NCBI RefSeq assembly: GCF_030272615.1
Contig: NC_081411.1
Span: 155,522,971-155,582,970, forward strand
Direction: 5' to 3'
Origin: Cryptomeria japonica
Lineage: Eukaryota; Streptophyta; Pinopsida; Cupressales; Cupressaceae
Length of the DNA: 60,000 bases
Positions within the stretch are counted from its first letter, which is position 1; each line of letters begins with the position of its first letter. Shown here piece after piece: positions 45,119-56,214 of the stretch. The notes under the pieces are model-generated. The model saw nothing but the letters and a program-made list of their open reading frames with translations. It ran no database searches and had not been told where the DNA came from. Made by a program: the position numbers and the translations under genes.

Positions 45119-46405
45119 TCAATTTGCCGGTTCAAAGACTTCCACACTAGGTGCAAAAACCGGTTCATCTTGTGACACTTCTTCTAATTTCTTTTTCCAA
45201 GTTTTATTCATATCTGTTTGAAAGGTTTCAACATCAATCTTCCCTTCTGGAGTGATCAGTATATCATCTAATAGGTTCTTTCTCAGTCTGCAAGTTCTAG
45301 CAGTGTGTCCCAATTTGTTGCAATGATAGCATACCATTCCAGGCGTTCTCCATGGTCCATTATTCATACTTCCAATCTTTCTTCTGCATGTTGCAATAGT
45401 ATGACCACTACCACGACAAATCAAATAGGTTTCTCTCCAACCAGTTTCCGCATGATAACCATCTGACCGATGGTCATAGGTATTATACCGGTTGGGATTC
45501 TGGTTCACAGAGGGTTCCAGGATAACTCCTTGAGTCCTTGGAGGGTATCTCCCAGTGTTGTGCAAAATAAACCTACATTCAAATGCTCTATGCCCAAACT
45601 TGTTGCATGCATAACAATTTCCATTAAATCTATTGGATCTAGGCTTATTGTTTAAAAAATAAGGAAAATAGTTGTAGGCTTTGCTTCTACACACATTAGT
45701 AGTATGTCCTTCTTTGAGACAATTAAAGCAAATAGGTTTAAATTTTTGCTTACCTTTTTCTTTGGATGTTGGTTGCATCTTTGATGCTTCAGCTTTTGTT
45801 CTAGAGGTCTCACCTTCCTCATACCTAGAGAAACCAAGTCCAGTGGTATTCTTTGCTGGTTTTGCCAATTCTAGCTTTTGGTCTAGCTTAGCAGTACTCT
45901 GATTGAATTTGGCAAGTATCTCCTTTGACTTAGTAAGCTCCTTGGAAATAGCAGCATTAAATTCCATCAAGGTTGCATTCTCAGAAATAGCCATGTTTAG
46001 TTCACCTTGCATTTCTTCTTTTTCCACTTTACTCTCTTGGAGATGAGAAATAAGGGTATTGATTTCTTGCTTCAACTTGGAGATCTCATGATCTTTGTGT
46101 TTTACCAGATCTTCAACTTTCCTCCTATTCTCAAGCTCCTGACTCATTCTAATGGTCAGTCCTTCCAACTCTCTTCTTAGGTTGCCTTTAGATTCATTCA
46201 GTTTTTCAACTTCTTCAACTAGGGCATCCATATTTGCTTCATCAGAAGAGATATTTTCAGTAAGTTCCATCAGTTTCTCAGCATGCTCTCTTCTATTGGC
46301 CAAAGAGGCTTTATACTTGACCTTGAGTTCATCATAGGATCTCTCAATCTGAGTGAGATGATGAGTAAGTTCCCTCATACTGTATTCCCCCATATCTCCT
46401 TCCAA
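45119..46405 (-). CDS. E2 Gag-like zinc-knuckle protein, open over 428 codons
   Basis: MEGDMGEYSMRELTHHLTQI starts 25 bp after the primer site, and the frame is open to the TAA at 45121-45119. Residues 1-180 are coiled coil. Zinc knuckles CFNCLKEGHTTNVC (about 228), CYACNKFGHRAFEC (about 263) and CYHCNKLGHTARTC (about 357) are intact. A fourth, YLICRGSGHTIATC (about 327), has Tyr for its first Cys. No standard capsid domain is visible, unlike most Copia Gags. Likely role: binding and packaging element RNA. This is the most intact retroelement frame in the window and the only one I would call potentially translatable. Confidence 0.8.
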   Translation of the reverse strand: MEGDMGEYSMRELTHHLTQIERSYDELKVKYKASLANRREHAEKLMELTENISSDEANMDALVEEVEKLNESKGNLRRELEGLTIRMSQELENRRKVEDLVKHKDHEISKLKQEINTLISHLQESKVEKEEMQGELNMAISENATLMEFNAAISKELTKSKEILAKFNQSTAKLDQKLELAKPAKNTTGLGFSRYEEGETSRTKAEASKMQPTSKEKGKQKFKPICFNCLKEGHTTNVCRSKAYNYFPYFLNNKPRSNRFNGNCYACNKFGHRAFECRFILHNTGRYPPRTQGVILEPSVNQNPNRYNTYDHRSDGYHAETGWRETYLICRGSGHTIATCRRKIGSMNNGPWRTPGMVCYHCNKLGHTARTCRLRKNLLDDILITPEGKIDVETFQTDMNKTWKKKLEEVSQDEPVFAPSVEVFEPAN

Positions 46406-46429
46406 GTGGTTATACTTATAGAAAGGTTG

Positions 46430-46441
46430 GCTCTGATACCA
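46430..46441 (-). promoter_or_regulatory. E2 primer-binding site, perfect tRNA-Met match
   Basis: TGGTATCAGAGC on the minus strand, two bases after the LTR. This is the canonical initiator tRNA-Met site of many plant retrotransposons. Confidence 0.88.
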
Positions 46442-46443
46442 AT

Positions 46444-47298
46444 TGATGAATACTAAGAGGGGGGGTGAATTAGTATACCAAAAAATACTATAAACAAACT
46501 TTTGAATAATTTAGCAGATAACCGTTACAACAGATTTGCTAATAAACTGGTTAAGATAAATATGAACCAAATAGAAAACAAAGCATTCACCCACAAGAGC
46601 ACAATCACCATAACACAAGATATTTGATGTGGAAACCCAAATGAGAAAAACCACGGTGAGCAGAAACTCACAAGTAACTATCTGCAGAATAGAAACTAGA
46701 CCGGTTAAGGTTAGACCAGTTAAGGTCATACAATATTCTTCACCAGAACAGATCCTATCAGGAATCTAGATCTCTGTTAGGAGATAAGTCCTATTAAAGA
46801 CTACCTTGTGAGAGGATTTCAAATCCACAGTTGTGAACCACCTTGTTAGAGGATTTACAAAGGTTTTGCTAGGCCTACCCGGTTAAGGGTTTCAGACTTA
46901 TCGAAGATGTGAGTAATCAACAAGTGAGTGATCTAGATACTAGCATAGTATGCTTGGTTAGATCCTTGATAGCTCATTGTTAATGCACTTCGGCATTATT
47001 TTACTCTTCAATATCTCCACACTTTACATAGACCTAATCTTCTCTACAATGGCCGCACATAACCTTTTATGTCATAGATCTCTTACACACCATTACATAA
47101 ACCCTAGACATGATGTCCTTATAAAGGAAACCGATTTCATGTTGGTCCAATAGGATTAGACTACAAGTTCCTAGATTCAGTGCATCTAGACACATTTGGT
47201 AACATGACACAAAATCACCGCCAATGTGTTGGTGGATGATAACTCATCACACATTACAAAAATACCAGTTGGTAACTCATCACAGAGTAATACCAGTT
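46444..47298 (-). repeat. E2 upstream (5') LTR, inner part
   Basis: Matches the start of 40156-41288 and stops at ...CCAGTT (47298), where T2 begins. The missing outer third is at 18023-18377. It includes a TATA candidate (CTTTATAAGG, complement of about 47117-47127). Confidence 0.88.
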
Positions 47299-47324
47299 GG
47301 GTGGCTACAAGAAGTTGAGTCCCA
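47299..47324 (+). repeat. T2 left terminal inverted repeat
   Basis: Identical in its first 18 bases to the complement of the T1 right end. Preceded by AGTT at 47295-47298, the complement of AACT at 18374-18377. Confidence 0.7.
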
Positions 47325-48176
47325 CTTTTGGGCAAAAAGTGGAAGTGTTTTCTCTGTTTTTCAAATTTTATGTCAATTGATGTCAAAATTTGATGCACTT
47401 AGAGATTGAATCTCGAAAAACTTCAGTAATAGAAAATGTAGTGCTCAGAGTCTACTTTTCAAATATGTAATTTATTTTAATACCCACATGGTAGAAATCC
47501 CTTTTTAGTAGGCATGTTTAAAAACCAGTTTTTCAAAATCCCTGTTTCAGGACCATACCATGCATGTGTACGACCACCCTTTTTTGATGCAAATAAATGA
47601 ATTTTTGCAAATCCTTCTAGGAAATGATACCTAAGACACCAAATATTGATGAGAATATTTTTTCTTTATTTTTTACTGAATATATTTTTTTTATTAATTT
47701 TTAACTGATAATAAAGTATATTTTCAAAACATCGGGTGTATGACCACCATAATTTGATGAAAATTTCATATTTTTCAAATTTTTTTTTTTTAATATTCAA
47801 AATAATTGTATGTAGATTAATGACATATAATTTATTTTTCTAAAATCCTAAAAACCAAAAAGTTATTTAAGTTTTAGTGAACCTTGGTATTTTAGGTTTA
47901 GGTTCCACTTTTGATTAATAAATAATATAAAAATAGTAAAAGTAATCTTATCACTATAAAATTTACATTTATGAAATTAGGACGATGAAAACTCTAATGG
48001 GTTTTCATTTCATCAAAAAATTCAATCAGAAAGGCCCTCAAAAAATTAGGCCAGGGTAGAAATTTGATGTTGTTTTACCTTAGTAATTTTTTTGGAGGTC
48101 CAAGCATAGGCTTGGTGAGACCAAGCCTATCCCGAAGCAAAAAATAAAGCTAAGGAATGTTTCCCGCCCCTAATTT

Positions 48177-48285
48177 TAAAAAATGGGTGCCCGTTTTTTA
48201 AATTCAAAAAATAGGCGCCCGTTTCACTCTGTACCGTTGAAAGAAAAACGGGCACCCATTTTATTCAATAATGGGCACCCATTTT
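48177..48285. repeat. Palindrome array upstream of the T2 transposase
   Basis: Four variants of the AAACGGGYGCCCGTTT motif, mirrored with 27894-28005 in T1. CpG-containing positions differ between the two copies mostly by C/T and G/A. Confidence 0.7.
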
Positions 48286-48467
48286 TGAAAAGATCCGTTG
48301 GGCCAAAATCTGGCCCACAAGCCCAAATCCCAATGATTAAATGATTTTTCAATCATTGGCTGACAAGTACGATCTGCAAAGAGAATGTTTTGATTAATCA
48401 TTCTCTTTGTTTGTCTTATTGTCGATTTGGTAAGGAGATTGATTCAAATTCAAATTTTGGTGTAGCC

Positions 48468-51400
48468 ATCGGATCAAATCAACGTAGGAAGAGGCAAAGG
48501 AAGGTTCTGACAACTGAGGAGATTGCAGCAAATAGAGAGAAGGAGGAAATGCGTCAACGAGAGAGAAGATCAAGAATGAGACAAGGAGCTTCAAGTTCCA
48601 CAATCGTTTTAGAAGAGGAGAACTTCAATGAGACCATAAATGCTTATGAAGGAAACACAATAGAACCATTTAATTCAGGTGCATCTTCTAATCCATTATT
48701 GGATACATGTATGTCTTCACAGCCCTATGGTTTTTCTCATGAAGAAATTGGTGATTTAGTAGAAGCAGGTTACTTATTAAATGAAATTCTAAATGAAAAT
48801 CAAACCCCAAATGAAATTAGAAGTCAAGTTGAAAGTGAAATTGAAATCCAAATTGAAACCCCAATTGAAACTAGATCTCAACTTGAAACTAAAATTGAAA
48901 CCAACTTTGAAACTCCAAATGAAATTGAAAATCCACCTGCAACTAAAACCAATAATGTGTATGTAGACATGGAAACACCAATTGAAAATGAAACATGTTT
49001 GAATGATAATCAAATGAATGAAAATTTTGAAATTAAAAGTGATGTACTAGACAACCTTCCTGGCTTGGTTTCATGGAGACAGATTAGGACACATGCAAAT
49101 AGATTGTTTAGACATTTTTTTTATAATAAGAAATTTGGGTTTCAATGTCAATTAATGGTACAACTAATTAAAATGACTAAAATGCGAAAAGTGATGAAGA
49201 AGTTAGGCTTTTATGTCAAACCCAAGAAGAAGGAGGAGTCTTTAAAACAAGTTGTATCGATTGTTGCTAGCGCCTTTGATACAATTGGAAAGAAAAGTCA
49301 TTCTAAAGATAAAAATGTGGCATGATGGGCAATAACGACAGCTTTAGTAAGCCAAACAACTTCTAATAAAAGAATGATGAGTAACATAAGTGGATATCTT
49401 AATATTCATCGCAAAACTTTGTCAAGAGCTGTAAAAAGAAGAGTTAATTTTGAAAGTGATCCGGCAAACAAATTGTGGACTTTTAGTGGCAGACTACCAA
49501 GGTCTGATATGAAACTTACTGGTGAAGTCAAAAATTGGATCGAAAAATTCTGGCACGATAATACGAGAGTATCACCTAATGTTAGAGATGTTCTTAAATT
49601 AAGAGTTGGGTCAAAAATTCGTGATCCACATCCAAAACACCTATTGGACATGACTCAAACTGAATTGTATAAAAAAAATTTGGATGATAAGGTGTTGACT
49701 ATTAGCATTTGTCAAAGGTCTTTTGAAAAGTGTAAACCTTTGTATGTTCGAATTAACAAGGGAAGAGTCACATGTTGCAAAACTCATGTTCAATTTCGCT
49801 ACCATTATGATGTATTTTGATATATACATGTTACCATGCATAGTAATGGAATGTTCCAAGAAAGTGGTATAAATATACCACCTAAAACTATAAAGGAGTT
49901 TATTTCAAGTTTGTTTTGCCACCCACTAAATGAATAAAATTTACTTTTCAATGCATGTGTTTCTGGTGTATGTGATATATGTGGCAATCTTGCATTGTTG
50001 GATGAATGTTTGCATGAAAATCTTTCAAATGATTTTGGACAACAATTAATTGATGTTAAAAGATTTAAAACTATTGAGTATCCACTGAAGGATGGAAAGG
50101 TTGGAAAATGATGCAATCTAATCACTGAAAAAGTTAGTGTTCATGCATTTATGAATGAATTCAAGAGTAACATCATACCTAAATATGTTAAACACACTCA
50201 AAATTCTAGATGGCTCGATGGTCAGTTTCGAATATGTAAGGATACATTTCCTATGGGTAGTATACTTTCAGTTGTTGGCTTTGTAGAGAACTACATGCTT
50301 GCACCACAAGATAAGGTACAATCACAATACTACAATTCAGTGCAAGTATCAACTTTTGTCCATATTGTCTATAGGCATGCACCAGATAGTACACAAGAGG
50401 ATCGCAAAATTTTGAGAGAGTACCATTTCTATACGAGCGATAATAAATTACACTCATCTGAGTTTGTCCAGTTTTGCTTCAAGACCTTTTTTCAGAATTT
50501 GAGGGAGAGAGAAATTCAGATGACACAACATCTAATATGGTCTGATAATTGCACAGGGCAATTCAAGAATGCTAGAATGTTTTATTGGTTGAGTAGGATT
50601 CATAAGAAAACTAATATCGAACACATTTGGAGTTTCTTTCAGGCTGGACACAGGAAAGGAGAACATGATAGTGTCGGTGCATGTGTTAAGAGAGCCCTTT
50701 GCAGAGAGCAACTCAAATTCGAGGAAAAGGCTAAATTTAAAAATGCAAGTGCAATTGTGGATTGGTGTAGTGCAAATTTATCCACAAGATCGCGTCAGAA
50801 CTCTACAATTAGAGGTTTCTTCTGGCTAGTTAAAGAGGAGAATATCCTTCCAAGATATGATTGTTATACAATAAATGGGTCAGCTAGATGGCATTCATTT
50901 AAGAGTTGTAATTCTAATACTTGGACTATATGGACTACAGAGCTTGCATGTTTTTGTCAATTTTGTGTTGCAGGTGAAAGGGAAGAATGCGAGAATACGG
51001 AATGGGTTGAAGAATGGCAACACAAATCCTTAACACCTACTGAGACACAATATGAAGATGTTAGAAGAAATGAAGACCCCGGTCAGGAATTTGCATTAGA
51101 AGATTATGATCATGTTTCAGACCTCATACAACCTGGTAAGTTAATTCAGTTTATTGTTTATAACTTTAAATTATATATTTTTTATGTATTGTCATATAAT
51201 TTATGATTACATATTTGAATTATAAATTCTAACAAGTTTTATTTCTACATATTGTACTTAAATTTGTTTTAGAGGACATGTGTATGTTGTTGTTGCACCT
51301 GAGGATAATGATGAGCAGGTTGAGTATTGGCTAGCTAGATGTGTAGAACCTAAGAAAAAGTTGATATGTGATCAAGTAGATGATGATGGTTTTCAGTATC

Positions 51401-51660
51401 CAGTTGGGTTTGATGTGGTGGTTGGTACATGGCTTCGCAAATACTTAACAAGAAGGAATGGCTTACCAGCTTATGAAGACTACCAATCAAAAAATAAGAT
51501 TATACACTATTCTCATTTGGTGGTGGCAACAAACATCAAATTAGAAAGATACAAAGGTAGACCTACTAATAAGGTATTGTGGACACTTTCAGTAGAAGAG
51601 CATGAGGCAATCATAGATGCATTGCAGAAGAGAGAGGATGCAGATGGTACATTAGGTTGA
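48468..51660 (+). pseudogene. T2 transposase (two exons), best-preserved copy
   Basis: Same product as the T1 gene. Exon 1 is 48468-51135 and exon 2 is 51275-51660. The start codon position reads ATC (48468-48470) where T1 has ATG. A 311-codon frame runs to a TGA at 49323-49325. The frame continues at 49374-49819 (KFWHDNTRVSPNVRDVL) and at 50151-51135 with VVGFVENYMLAPQDK, WSDNCTGQFKNARMFYWL and GHRKGEHDSVGACVKRAL. Exon 2 encodes YWLARCVEPKKKL, YPVGFDVVVGTWLRKY, IIHYSHLVVATNIKLER. Stops at 49323, 49818, 49937 and near 50108 break it. The predicted first catalytic Asp (VVDF in T1 and T3) is Gly, and the G in GHGKGEHDG is changed. About 1,015 codons in all. Confidence 0.82.
51136..51274 (+). 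other. Intron of the T2 transposase gene
   Basis: The 139-bp GT..AG intron joins ...QPG to HVYVVVA in phase 1 (donor CTG/GTAAGT, acceptor TTTTAGAG/GACATG). The T1 and T3 acceptors, TATAG/GACATG and TCTAG/GACATG, keep the AG at the same place, which supports the call. Confidence 0.8.
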
Positions 51661-52808
51661 ATCAAATTTATATGCATGTAAGTTTGTGTTACTTGTCCCT
51701 TTAACATTGCATTTGTCCCTTTAACATTGTATTTGTCTACATTTGATACAATTTTGGTTTCATAAACAACATTGTGTTAGTTATCTTCTTCTTAATGTTA
51801 TTTTGTGCACATTGTAATTGTGTTACAATTGAATTCTAATTTTTTATGATATATTTATTTTATTGTTTAATCTCTTCATAGATTAATTGTAAGTTCAAAG
51901 ATAGAATTATGTCTTAAATATGACCTGACTCTATATTTATCATTGTATGACAAATCTATATTTGTAGTGTACTTTTTTATTTTAGTACCATGAAGTCCAT
52001 GCTTTTCATACCACTATTATCCACACTAATAAACCATCAATACACTAGTCAAGTAGTGTGGTCACTTAAGAGGAAAGTCGATACTATGTTTGTAGCTTCG
52101 TAATAATTTGGTTAGCCTTAGTTCCATCAATCTATTGGATTCCTCTATGAGATTCATTTATAATTAATAATCCTTTTATATAATCATGATAATCATGATT
52201 CCTCTATGAGATTCATTTATAATTAATAAGTCGATACTTGTGTGAACTCTTTTAAATATTTAATCATGATAATTGTTTTTCTTTGTCCCTTTAACATTGC
52301 ATTTGTCTAAATTTGATACAATTTTGGTTTCATAAACAATATTGTATTAGTTATCTTATTCTTAATGTTATTTTGTGCACCTTGAATTATAAACTGTTGC
52401 AGTATAAGATGATCAATCACAATGTTAATATATAAAGTCATAAATAGATCACATAACAAGTCATAAATAAAAAGTCCTATATACAATCACATAACAATTC
52501 CTAATGACATAATAACAAGTCTTGAAATAATAATTTAATAAGGAAATGATGTTAAAACAAGTCCAAATAACATAATAATAAAATAATGTATCACATATAT
52601 AATCACTAGAGTGTGCCAAATCACATAACACAACCTGATATCATAATAGCAAGGAAATGACATAATAAAAAGTCCTATATATAATCGCATAACACATAAC
52701 AACAAGTCCTATATATAATCACATAATAACAAGTCCCGGGATAACATAACAAGTGTCATCATAAAAAGTCCACAGTACAATAACATGACATGATCTAAAA
52801 TATACAAT
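51661..52808. other. T2 spacer, first unit
   Basis: Mirror of T1 23351-24517, with the same degenerate CATAACAAGTCC repeats and the paired TTCCTCTATGAGATTCATTT repeats. No gene. Confidence 0.6.
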
Positions 52809-54722
52809 CTAAGAACTCGCATGCATCTCATCTGTAGTCCTCTTCACCCCATGTGAAGGTGGATGAGATGAATCATCCTGTTGCACGTGGTCCTGAAATG
52901 CACCATCCTGTGTCTATGCAATATCAGTGTCTCCACCCTCCTATGCAGTATCAATGACTCCACCCTCCTGTGCAGTATCAGTGTCTGCACCCTCCTATAC
53001 ATTATTAAAATATTTTACAGCAGAAGAAGTTACTTGCATAATTCACTTATAAAGTAATTAAATACTAAAAAATTTAAAATAAATTACCATACAACTGTGC
53101 TCTACAATGCCCTCACTGGTACGTGGAGGTCTACTATCATGAACAAGAAAATTGGTCGTAGCCAAGTCCTACAAAAAAAAACATTGTACATCAATTTTGA
53201 TAATCCCTATAAAAGCCAGGTACACAGTATAAACAAATTAGAAATTATTTTTGTAATCATCGTGCCTCAAATGATAATGTTGATGGTTGCATCTGGCTCA
53301 ACCCCATAGCTGTACCAATATTGGTAGTGGTGTGGACCTAAACAACATATATAAAGCATGAATCAAACTTGTATATATACATAAATTATAAAGTGTGTGT
53401 ATATATATATATATATATATACTACAAGATTATCACAGAAAAGCATACATGTGATGTGCCATCAAACAATCCAGAAGCCTACAATTGGAAAAAATAACGA
53501 ACATGAATCAAAGTTGTACTTAAATTAGTAAGCATGTAAACACTTCAAATTAATGGATGAAAAACATACTAGTGGTATGTGAGGCTAAGCCTCAGTGGTC
53601 CATGGGTCACATGAAGAACTACCCACCTCAGTGCTACATGAAGCACCCTACAAAAACATATCATATATAAATCATTACATTAAAAAATTTATTGTTTATT
53701 TTAAATGTACATATCAATACAATGTATCTAGATGAGAGTGCATACCGTAAATGGGGCACCAACATCTCTAGGTACTGAGGTAACATGTTGTCGGTTTCTC
53801 AATGATGTGGTATGATCCATCCTCTGTTCAGAAAAAATTGACTCATGTTATGGTTCATATGTGTATATATAAGGAATTTAATATTATACTGTAAATTATA
53901 CAAATAAATTTGTACCTCTGTGGGCTGATCATCGTTTGCCCACAGGAGATCAACATATGAAAAGACAGCATCAGCATGTGCAGCCTCCTTGGCATCATCA
54001 TAACCACCATGGGCAGCATCAGCATCATCAAAATCATCATCTCCTCCAGGGGAAGCCTCACTCTATTGACCCCTACATACATCCCCACAGCTCGTGCAAA
54101 CATGTGCTAAGCAGGGGGCAGCCCTCACCTCCTGCAACTATTGTACCAAATTGCCCAACAAGGCACTCAATGAACCTAGAGCAGAATCCACTATTCGATG
54201 ATGGGTAGGTGCTGGAACAATTGGTGATGGAAGACGAACCAATGGATCATCGCGCACATGGTTTCTAACCCTATCGATCAATTTTGCTCCTGGCCTATCT
54301 TGGGGCATGCCTCTCCCAACCCCCTGAAACGTTCTAATATCAAAGTAATTGGGCTTTTTGCCCAATTCAAATTCCACCCATAATTTCATCAAAAAATACA
54401 TCGGGACCTCATGATTGGAGTGTGGTGGATGGTCACCACTCCCAAAAGTGGCTAGCAATGCCCGGGTGCCTACACCATCGAATAGAGATCCATGGCTTCT
54501 TCAAATTTATCTCTTCACCTGTCTTAGGGTTCACAAAATATTTTTTCAAATCTATTTTTGTTATTTTTAAGTCATTAACTTGTTTGTATGTGAGGCCATC
54601 AGCATAAAATGCACACAATCCCTCACACCAACTATAATAGCTATCTAGCTCACTATCTAATGCCTGCACTGACTGTACAATGCCTTGCATACTATCTGCA
54701 AGGTGTAACAACTGAGGAGGTG
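52809..54722 (-). pseudogene. ORF-A of T2, unit 1, 5'-truncated by the duplication joint
   Basis: It lacks about the first 50 codons, including the Pro run, because the duplication joint cuts it at 54722. What remains: LLHLADSMQGIVQSVQALDS, GLTYKQVNDLKITKIDLKK, HEVPMYFLMKLWVEFELGKK, YFDIRTFQGVGRGMPQDRPG and the cysteine cluster HVCTSCGDVC, then the same small exons as T1 (complementary splice sites kept). The frame changes between ISIR and LATFGSG. No promoter is left unless supplied by upstream transposase sequence. Confidence 0.6.
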
Positions 54723-55045
54723 GATGTGTAGAACCTAAGAAAAAGTTGATATGTGATCAAGTAGATGATGATGGTTTTCAGTATCCAGTTGGGTCTGTTG
54801 TGGTGGTTGGTACATGGCTACGCAAATACTTAACAAGAAGGAATGGCTTACCAGCTTATGAAGACTACCAACCAGAAAAGAAGATTATACACTATTCTCA
54901 TTTGGTGTTGGCAACAAACATCAAATTAGAAAGATACAAAGGTAGACCTCCTAATAAGGTATTGTGGACACTTTCAGTAGAAGAGCACGAGGCAATCATA
55001 CATGCATTGCAGAAGAGAGAGGATGCAGATGGTACATTAGGTTGA
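54723..55045 (+). pseudogene. Orphan copy of transposase exon 2
   Basis: From CVEPKKKLICDQVDDDG to GTLG with TGA at 55043-55045, nearly identical to 51338-51660. It is a by-product of the tandem duplication and has no upstream exon. It reads YPVGSVVVVGTWLRKY, as in T1, where unit 1 has VGFDVVVG. Confidence 0.8.
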
Positions 55046-56214
55046 ATGAAATTTATATGCATGTAAGTTTGTGTTACTTGTGTGAACTCTTTTATATTTA
55101 ATCATGATAATTGTTTTTCTTTGTCCCTTTAACATTGTATTTGTATACATTTGATACAATTTTGGTTTCATAAACAACATTGTATTAGTTATCTTCTTCT
55201 TAATTTTATTTTGTGCACATTGTAATTGTGTTACAATTGAATTATAATTTTTTATGATATATTTATTTTATTGTTTAATCTCTTCATAGATTAATTGTAA
55301 GTTCAAAGATAGAATTATATCTTAAATATGACCTGACTCTATATTTATCATTGTATGACAAATCTATATTTATAGTGTACTTTTTTATTTTAGTACCATG
55401 AAGTCCATGCTTTTCATACCACTACTATCCACACTAATAAACCATCAATACACTAGTAAAGTAGTGTGGTCAACTTAAGAGGAAAGTCGATACTATGTTT
55501 GTAGCTTCCTAATAATTTGGTTAGCCTTATTTCCATCAATCTATTGGATTCCTCTATGAGATTCATTTATAATTAATAATCCTTTTATATAATCATGATA
55601 ATCATGATTCCTCTATGAGATTCATTTATAATTAATAAGTCGATACTTGTGTGAACTCTTTTAAATATTTAGTCATGATAATTGTTTTTCTTTGTCCCTT
55701 TAGCATTGTATTTGTCTACATTTGATACAATTTTGGTTTCATAAACAATATTGTATTAGTTATCTTATTCTTAATGTTATTTTGTGCACATTGAATTATA
55801 AACTGTTGCACTATAGGATGATTGATCACAATGTTAATATATAAAGTCATAAATAGATCACATAACAAGTCATAAATAAAAAGTCCTATATACAATCACA
55901 TAACAATTCCTAATGACATAATAATAAGTCTTGAAATAATAATTTAATAAGGAAATGACATTAAAACAAGTCCAAATAACATAATAACAAAACAATGTAT
56001 CACATATATAATCACTAGAGTGCGCCAAATCACATAACACGACCTGATATCATAATAGAAAGGAAATGACATAATAAAAAGTCCTATATATAATCACATA
56101 ACACATAACAAGTCCTATATATAATCACATAATAACAAGTCCCAGGATAACATAACAAGTGTCATCATAAAAAGTCCACAATACAATAACATGACATGAT
56201 CTAAAATATACAAT
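55046..56214. other. T2 spacer, second unit
   Basis: Near copy of 51661-52808. No gene seen. Confidence 0.6.

Larger units (their letters stand above)
40156..47298 (-). mobile_element. E2: pol-less LTR retrotransposon, main body
   Basis: In element orientation (right to left): part of the 5' LTR (47298-46444; the rest is at 18023-18377), primer site 46441-46430, Gag-like gene, second long gene, polypurine tract 41300-41289 and 3' LTR 41288-40156. No polymerase, protease or integrase domain is seen. The original length without T1 is about 7.5 kb. It shares architecture, gag length, primer and second-protein motifs with E1, but the two are clearly distinct families by LTR sequence. Confidence 0.85.

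Noticed and set aside
54422-54607. Plus-strand frame repeated at 21465-21671 (minus) and 57874-58080
   Set aside because: It is antisense to a conserved ORF-A segment. It recurs only because ORF-A does.
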